This document shows, in pieces, positions 61,201 to 64,000 of a DNA stretch of 64,000 nt; position 1 is the stretch's first letter; every line of letters begins with the position of its first letter. The translations under genes and the position numbers were made by a program. The notes under the pieces were generated by a model that was not told where the DNA came from, searched no databases, and worked only from the letters and a program-made list of their open reading frames with translations. Source of the stretch: Rickettsiales bacterium (GTDB lineage: Bacteria; Pseudomonadota; Alphaproteobacteria; Rickettsiales; UBA1997). The stretch lies in contig JAGNLL010000003.1 in NCBI GenBank assembly GCA_017999675.1, positions 1-64,000 of the forward strand. The letters run 5' to 3'.

Positions 61201-61297
61201 AATAAAATCCAAATAAGGCAATGAAGCCAAAGAGGACAAGCACGTAGAAACGTAGCTCGAGGATTTTTTTAAAAAACTTCTCTAAATTATTGCTCAT
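58256..61297 (-). CDS. czcA: CzcA-type heavy-metal efflux RND pump
   Basis: Proton-driven inner-membrane RND transporter of the heavy-metal family. The 1013 residues show the RND layout: helix 1 at about 16-36, periplasmic loop 1, helices near 338-360 onward, periplasmic loop 2 and a terminal helix bundle. The helix-4 motif DFGLLVDSSVVLVEFF near residue 402 is of the CzcA (HME) type, with the proton-relay Asp residues. The N-terminal DAIPDITNKQVVVNTKTFG is typical of CzcA/CusA. The cation specificity cannot be read from sequence. It overlaps the outer-membrane partner by 11 bases. The periplasmic adaptor (CzcB) is not next to it. Confidence 0.92.
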   Translation of the reverse strand: MSNNLEKFFKKILELRFYVLVLFGFIALFGFYSFNKIAIDAIPDITNKQVVVNTKTFGMDPTKVEKSVTYPIEAELYGVPGLVEMRSLSKFGLSQITLIFKDETDIHFARNQVLQRISALGDQLPPSIKPVIAPLTTGIGEIIVYRVYSNSGVNNLMELRTAQEFQIARELKKVSGVAEVDTIGGFERQLHLNIDPKKITSYGMTERKLIEQIRTIGENSGGGYIEKDNQQKIVRTFSGLKNFEDVMDVPVKIDYSGNALPLRRIVEVKQEHSQRLGAATYSGEEAVLGTVMLQSGENAQEVLTKVKAEIAKFNQQSGDTKIEILYDRQFLINSTIKTVMRNLAEGILLVVGVLCLVLGNVRIGLVVASSLLFCIFILSICMNVFGISANLMSLGALDFGLLVDSSVVLVEFFVTKMCVVKSKEEKVSLIAKLSAQVAKPIFVGIAIIILVYVPILMFSGIEGKTFRPMAVAVIIAMLASLFTAFVLMPVLSYFFVGEVAHKQNNFFEKITKAYATKLDWALQNGRKIILSCVAFFAFSLTLLCFISSDFLPNLNEGDIVYTLVTPDGTSLSKTVELAKNLEKSIKDEKEIDKVFSRIGTAQSGLDPMPQSAGDIFVILKQDYKSSAREISNRLFDKLKSQACDTCQITRTQPIEMRFNEMLEGSRADLSLRIFGEDLNVLMDLTKKIKVLLQEKSGAKEVEEDFINSIHKGFFVDVAPNYQEIAKHQIKISDVNDDLANAMAGVEVGKFYATEFPISIVLHLSEQNRDQLDSIRDIPVGLADGGNFALSQVAKVSESEDISSIPRIFGKRYSGLSIYLNNTDYANFIKKSEDQIKQNKILPTGYKLVWGGRFENLQSAKKQIFTIIPLIIFLIFFILYKMFGSYQKALVVFSSVPFALSGGIVLLFLCQIPITISVYIGFIALIGISLLNSIILINSLDEMADIKAACLSRFRPILMTAVVASLGFLPMAFGHGIGAEVQQPIAITVIGGIVSSTIATLILSPVLIRKFLGR

Positions 61298-62495
61298 TTT
61301 TTGGCAGAATAAAGGTTCCGATTTTTGTCATTAAACTTGCGTAAGAGGCCGCCAGATCAACTTGGGTGTCGAGGATGGTGTCGATTATTTGATATTCTTG
61401 CGAGTCGAGTTCGATGTAAGTGATGAAATCTAAAATGCCTTTTTTGAATTCGTTATTGGCGGCATTCAAGCGCGCCACGGTTTTGTCGATTTCTGCAACT
61501 GGAAAATTTTTAGCAATTTTTAGCGAAGTTTCAAATTCGTTAATGTCGTTGGCCACTTCTTTTGCCAACTGATTTTTTTGAAATTCAAACTCAAATTCTT
61601 GCGCTTTTATTTTTGACTCAGCGCCAGAAATTTTTTCTTGATTGCGGTTAAAAAGTGGCACTGAAAGTGACAGGCCAATGCCGTTTGCATCACGGCCATT
61701 TGAGGCTTGAGAGGCAACTTCTTTGGTTGCTGAAATACTTAGATCTGGCATTTTTTCTAACTTGGCAAAAGACAATTCAGAGCGATATTTTTGCAGCAAA
61801 AATTTTTGCTCTTTTAGGCGCAGATTATTTTCAAGCGCGGCTTCAATAAAAAACTTTTTTCCTTGGTAATTTTTTTCTTCAAGCCATGCAACCGTAATGT
61901 GCGGCTCGCTTTCTAAATTTAAATAAACATTGGCTTTGTTCCAAGTTTGAAAAAGTTGATTACGAAATCGCATTAAATCGCGCTCGATTAATTTGATTTT
62001 GTCTTTGGTGATGCGGCCTTGCGAAATTTGGGTTGGCGAGCTTAGCACAATGCGGCTTAAATATTTATCCACCAATGAAAGTCGCGCCAAACGCTTTTGC
62101 GCCAACTCAATTTTTTGCTGCAAAGCGTAATATTGGTAAAGCAAAGAGAAGGTTTCGGCCTTAACAAAAAGTGCTAAATTATTACGCTGATTTTCAAGAA
62201 TTCTGTACTGCGAATCTTCAACATCAAACTTGCTTTGCAGCTTGCCGTAGAAAGGAATCGCCTGACTTACGCTGTAATTTTTTTGGTTAGAATTTTGACC
62301 AAAATTAACTGTCGGATTGTCCCAATATTTTTGCTGATTAGCGAGACGCTTTTGCGCAATTGCTAAAAATTCTGCCGCTTTAATTGAGCTGTTTTGCTCG
62401 GCAATTTGTAGCAATTCTTCAATTTTGTAATCTTTGGCAAAGGCACTGTTTGCAAGGCTTGCGGCAATTAATAAAGCGAGAAAAAACTTGGTCAT
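61287..62495 (-). CDS. TolC-family outer-membrane efflux protein (CzcC-like)
   Basis: Outer-membrane channel partner of the RND pump. The 402 residues have a signal peptide (residues 1-20, cut after AFA) and two related halves rich in long helices, as in TolC/OEP proteins (SVSQAIPFYGKLQSKFDVED, then GIGLSLSVPLFNRNQEKISGAESKI). The start MTKFFLALLIAASLANSAFA gives a clean signal peptide; the longer frame upstream does not. It is the upstream gene of a two-gene unit, overlapping czcA by 11 bases, with no adaptor gene between. Confidence 0.88.
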   Translation of the reverse strand: MTKFFLALLIAASLANSAFAKDYKIEELLQIAEQNSSIKAAEFLAIAQKRLANQQKYWDNPTVNFGQNSNQKNYSVSQAIPFYGKLQSKFDVEDSQYRILENQRNNLALFVKAETFSLLYQYYALQQKIELAQKRLARLSLVDKYLSRIVLSSPTQISQGRITKDKIKLIERDLMRFRNQLFQTWNKANVYLNLESEPHITVAWLEEKNYQGKKFFIEAALENNLRLKEQKFLLQKYRSELSFAKLEKMPDLSISATKEVASQASNGRDANGIGLSLSVPLFNRNQEKISGAESKIKAQEFEFEFQKNQLAKEVANDINEFETSLKIAKNFPVAEIDKTVARLNAANNEFKKGILDFITYIELDSQEYQIIDTILDTQVDLAASYASLMTKIGTFILPKNEQ

Positions 62496-62537
62496 TTTAC
62501 AAATTCTAAAAAAGTGAAGTGGTGAAAAAATTAGTCT

Positions 62538-62565
62538 CTTGTAATCGCGAAAGCGACTCCTAAAT
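62538..62565 (+). promoter_or_regulatory. Candidate heat-shock (sigma32) promoter of dnaK
   Basis: CTTG (62538-62541), a 17-base spacer and CCTAAAT (62559-62565) approach the alphaproteobacterial sigma32 pattern CTTG-N17-CYTAT-like. It lies about 100 bases upstream of the dnaK ATG. The match is partial and unproven. Confidence 0.45.
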
Positions 62566-62597
62566 GACCACAATCATTTCAAGTTTATTATTTATCT

Positions 62598-62630
62598 CGA
62601 GGCCTTGGATCATTTGATTGCAAGGTCTCG
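62598..62630 (+). promoter_or_regulatory. Leader hairpin followed by a T-rich run, upstream of dnaK
   Basis: CGAGGCCTTG (62598-62607) pairs with CAAGGTCTCG (62621-62630), with one G-U pair in RNA, and is followed at once by TTTCTTTTCT. It lies 33 bases before the dnaK ATG, between the candidate promoter and the gene. It looks like an attenuator or terminator inside the leader, or a thermosensing structure. Confidence 0.45.
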
Positions 62631-62663
62631 TTTCTTTTCTAACTCTAACAACAAACTAAATTT

Positions 62664-64000
62664 ATGAGCAATAAAGTAATCGGCATTGACCTTGGAACCA
62701 CCAACTCTTGCGTTTCGATCATGGAAGGCGGCGTGGCCAAAGTAATTGAAAACTCTGAAGGTGTGCGCACAACCCCTTCAATCATTGGCTTCTTGGCTAA
62801 TGGCGAAAAAACTGTTGGCGCGGCTGCAAAAAGACAAGCTGTGACTAACCCACAAAATACCATCTTTGGCATTAAAAGATTAATCGGCCGCAGAAATGAC
62901 GACCCAACTACTGCAAAAGACAAAGAGCTAGTTCCTTTCAAAATTGTGCCGTCAGCAAATGGCGACGCATGGGTTGAAGTTAAAGGCGAAAAATATTCTC
63001 CAAGCCAAATTTCGGCCTTCACTTTGATGAAAATGAAAGAAACCGCCGAAAGCTATTTGGGCGAAAAAGTTGACAAAGCTGTAATCACTGTTCCCGCTTA
63101 CTTCAACGACTCACAACGCCAAGCAACTAAAGACGCCGGAAAGATTGCTGGCCTCGACGTTCTTCGCATTATTAACGAACCAACAGCAGCAGCTCTTGCC
63201 TACGGCTTTGACAAAAAAGGCAACCAAACAATTGCGGTGTACGATTTGGGTGGTGGTACTTTCGACGTTTCAATTCTTGAAATTGGCGACGGTGTTTTCG
63301 AAGTAAAATCAACCAACGGCGACACTTTCTTGGGTGGTGAAGATTTCGACATGCGCATTTTAAAATTCTTAACTGACGAATTCAAAAAAGAGCAAGGTGT
63401 TGATTTGAGCAAAGATCCAATGGCTCTACAACGTTTGAAAGAAGCTGCGGAAAAAGCAAAAATTGAGCTTTCTTCACTTTCTGAAACTGAAATCAACTTG
63501 CCTTACATCACTGCTGACGCTACTGGCCCTAAGCACTTAAACGTTAAACTTTCTCGCGCCAAACTTGAGCAGCTAGTTGACGACCTAATTCAACGCACCA
63601 TCAAACCTTGCGAAAACGCTTTGCAAGATGCGGGCCTTAAAGCTTCTGACATTCACGAAGTGATCTTGGTTGGTGGTATGAGCCGTATGCCAAAAGTGAT
63701 TGAAGCGGTGAAAAAACTTTTTGGTAAAGAACCAAATAAATCAGTAAATCCTGACGAAGTTGTGGCAATTGGCGCGGCAATTCAAGGCGCTGTGCTACAA
63801 GGTGACGTGAAAGACATTGTGCTTTTAGATGTCACTCCTTTGTCACTTGGTATTGAAACTGCGGGCGGTGTTTTCACTCGTTTGATTGATCGCAACACCA
63901 CAATTCCAACTAACAAAAGTCAGGTATTTTCAACTGCTGCGGACAATCAAACTGCCGTGACAATTAAAGTTTTCCAAGGCGAGCGCGACATTGCGGTGCA
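62664..64000 (+). CDS. dnaK: Chaperone DnaK (Hsp70), N-terminal part (cut by window edge)
   Basis: ATP-driven chaperone; the first 445 codons or so are present. Visible are the phosphate-1 motif [13 protein letters not shown], the [19 protein letters not shown] segment near residue 142, [14 protein letters not shown] near 168, the phosphate-2 motif [15 protein letters not shown] near 192, the adenosine motif [14 protein letters not shown] near 333, and the linker with [16 protein letters not shown] near 388, so the start of the substrate-binding domain is included. dnaJ is 41 kb away. The start is at ATG 62664 ([15 protein letters not shown]). Confidence 0.98.
   Translation, partial: MSNKVIGIDLGTTNSCVSIMEGGVAKVIENSEGVRTTPSIIGFLANGEKTVGAAAKRQAVTNPQNTIFGIKRLIGRRNDDPTTAKDKELVPFKIVPSANGDAWVEVKGEKYSPSQISAFTLMKMKETAESYLGEKVDKAVITVPAYFNDSQRQATKDAGKIAGLDVLRIINEPTAAALAYGFDKKGNQTIAVYDLGGGTFDVSILEIGDGVFEVKSTNGDTFLGGEDFDMRILKFLTDEFKKEQGVDLSKDPMALQRLKEAAEKAKIELSSLSETEINLPYITADATGPKHLNVKLSRAKLEQLVDDLIQRTIKPCENALQDAGLKASDIHEVILVGGMSRMPKVIEAVKKLFGKEPNKSVNPDEVVAIGAAIQGAVLQGDVKDIVLLDVTPLSLGIETAGGVFTRLIDRNTTIPTNKSQVFSTAADNQTAVTIKVFQGERDIAV

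Overview
This is an AT-rich, densely packed stretch of bacterial chromosome with no prophage, CRISPR array or IS transposase that I can see. The gene families point to an alphaproteobacterium of the order Rickettsiales or a close relative. The evidence is a scattered rickettsial-type VirB secretion system (virB4-virB6 in one place, virB8-virB9 in another), alphaproteobacterial-type PstC/PstA with N-terminal extensions, and many palindromic intergenic repeats. The window also carries metE, argF, panB, hisC, folP, pstCA and a metal-efflux pair, so the organism looks less reduced than Rickettsia or Anaplasma. It may be closer to environmental or extracellular Rickettsiales, but that placement is inference.

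Layout. 1-8.9 kb: start of tuf, metE, a thioredoxin-reductase-like ferredoxin-NADP reductase followed directly by a LolC/E permease, a quinone oxidoreductase, a PolB-like 3'-5' exonuclease, an orphan GIY-YIG protein bracketed by two palindromic repeats, and argF. 9.0-14.4 kb: murG, a RodZ-like gene, an AsmA-family gene and panB, overlapping or abutting. 14.7-25.1 kb: typA, rph, a RelE-type toxin-antitoxin pair, rlmN, a short pseudopilin-LamG protein, dnaJ, rdgB, rpsP, nuoG and ssb. 25.3-30.9 kb: virB4, a giant virB6 and tRNA-Thr. 31-37.4 kb: periplasmic asparaginase, ccmB, a giant pseudopilin-LamG adhesin-like protein and a propionyl-CoA carboxylase alpha subunit. 37.5-43.7 kb: ubiA-nadD, tatD-tadA, then parS-parA-parB-hisC-aspartic protease. 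43.8-50.4 kb: virB9 and virB8, rodA, rmuC and lon. 50.5-58.1 kb: a zeta-toxin-like pair, yidC, tRNA-Ser, rsmE-tlpA, pstC-pstA and folP. 58.2-64 kb: a CzcA/CzcC-type efflux pair and the start of dnaK.

How the genes fit together. Several units have very tight spacing (TAATG or ATGA overlaps): FNR-lolC, murG-rodZ-asmA-panB, ubiA-nadD, tatD-tadA, parB-hisC-protease, rsmE-tlpA, pstC-pstA and czcC-czcA. Envelope biogenesis recurs across the window: murG, rodA, rodZ-like, asmA, lolC/E and yidC. VirB4/B6/B8/B9 are inner-membrane and periplasmic parts of a type IV secretion channel; VirB3, B10, B11 and D4 are not here.

Most worth a second look are the paralogous pseudopilin-LamG proteins, one of which adds three Cys-rich modules and a glycine-rich tip-like domain; the Cys-rich periplasmic domain of VirB6; a parS-like site in front of parA; and several families of perfect or near-perfect palindromes at gene 3' ends, two of which supply the stop codon of the neighbouring gene.
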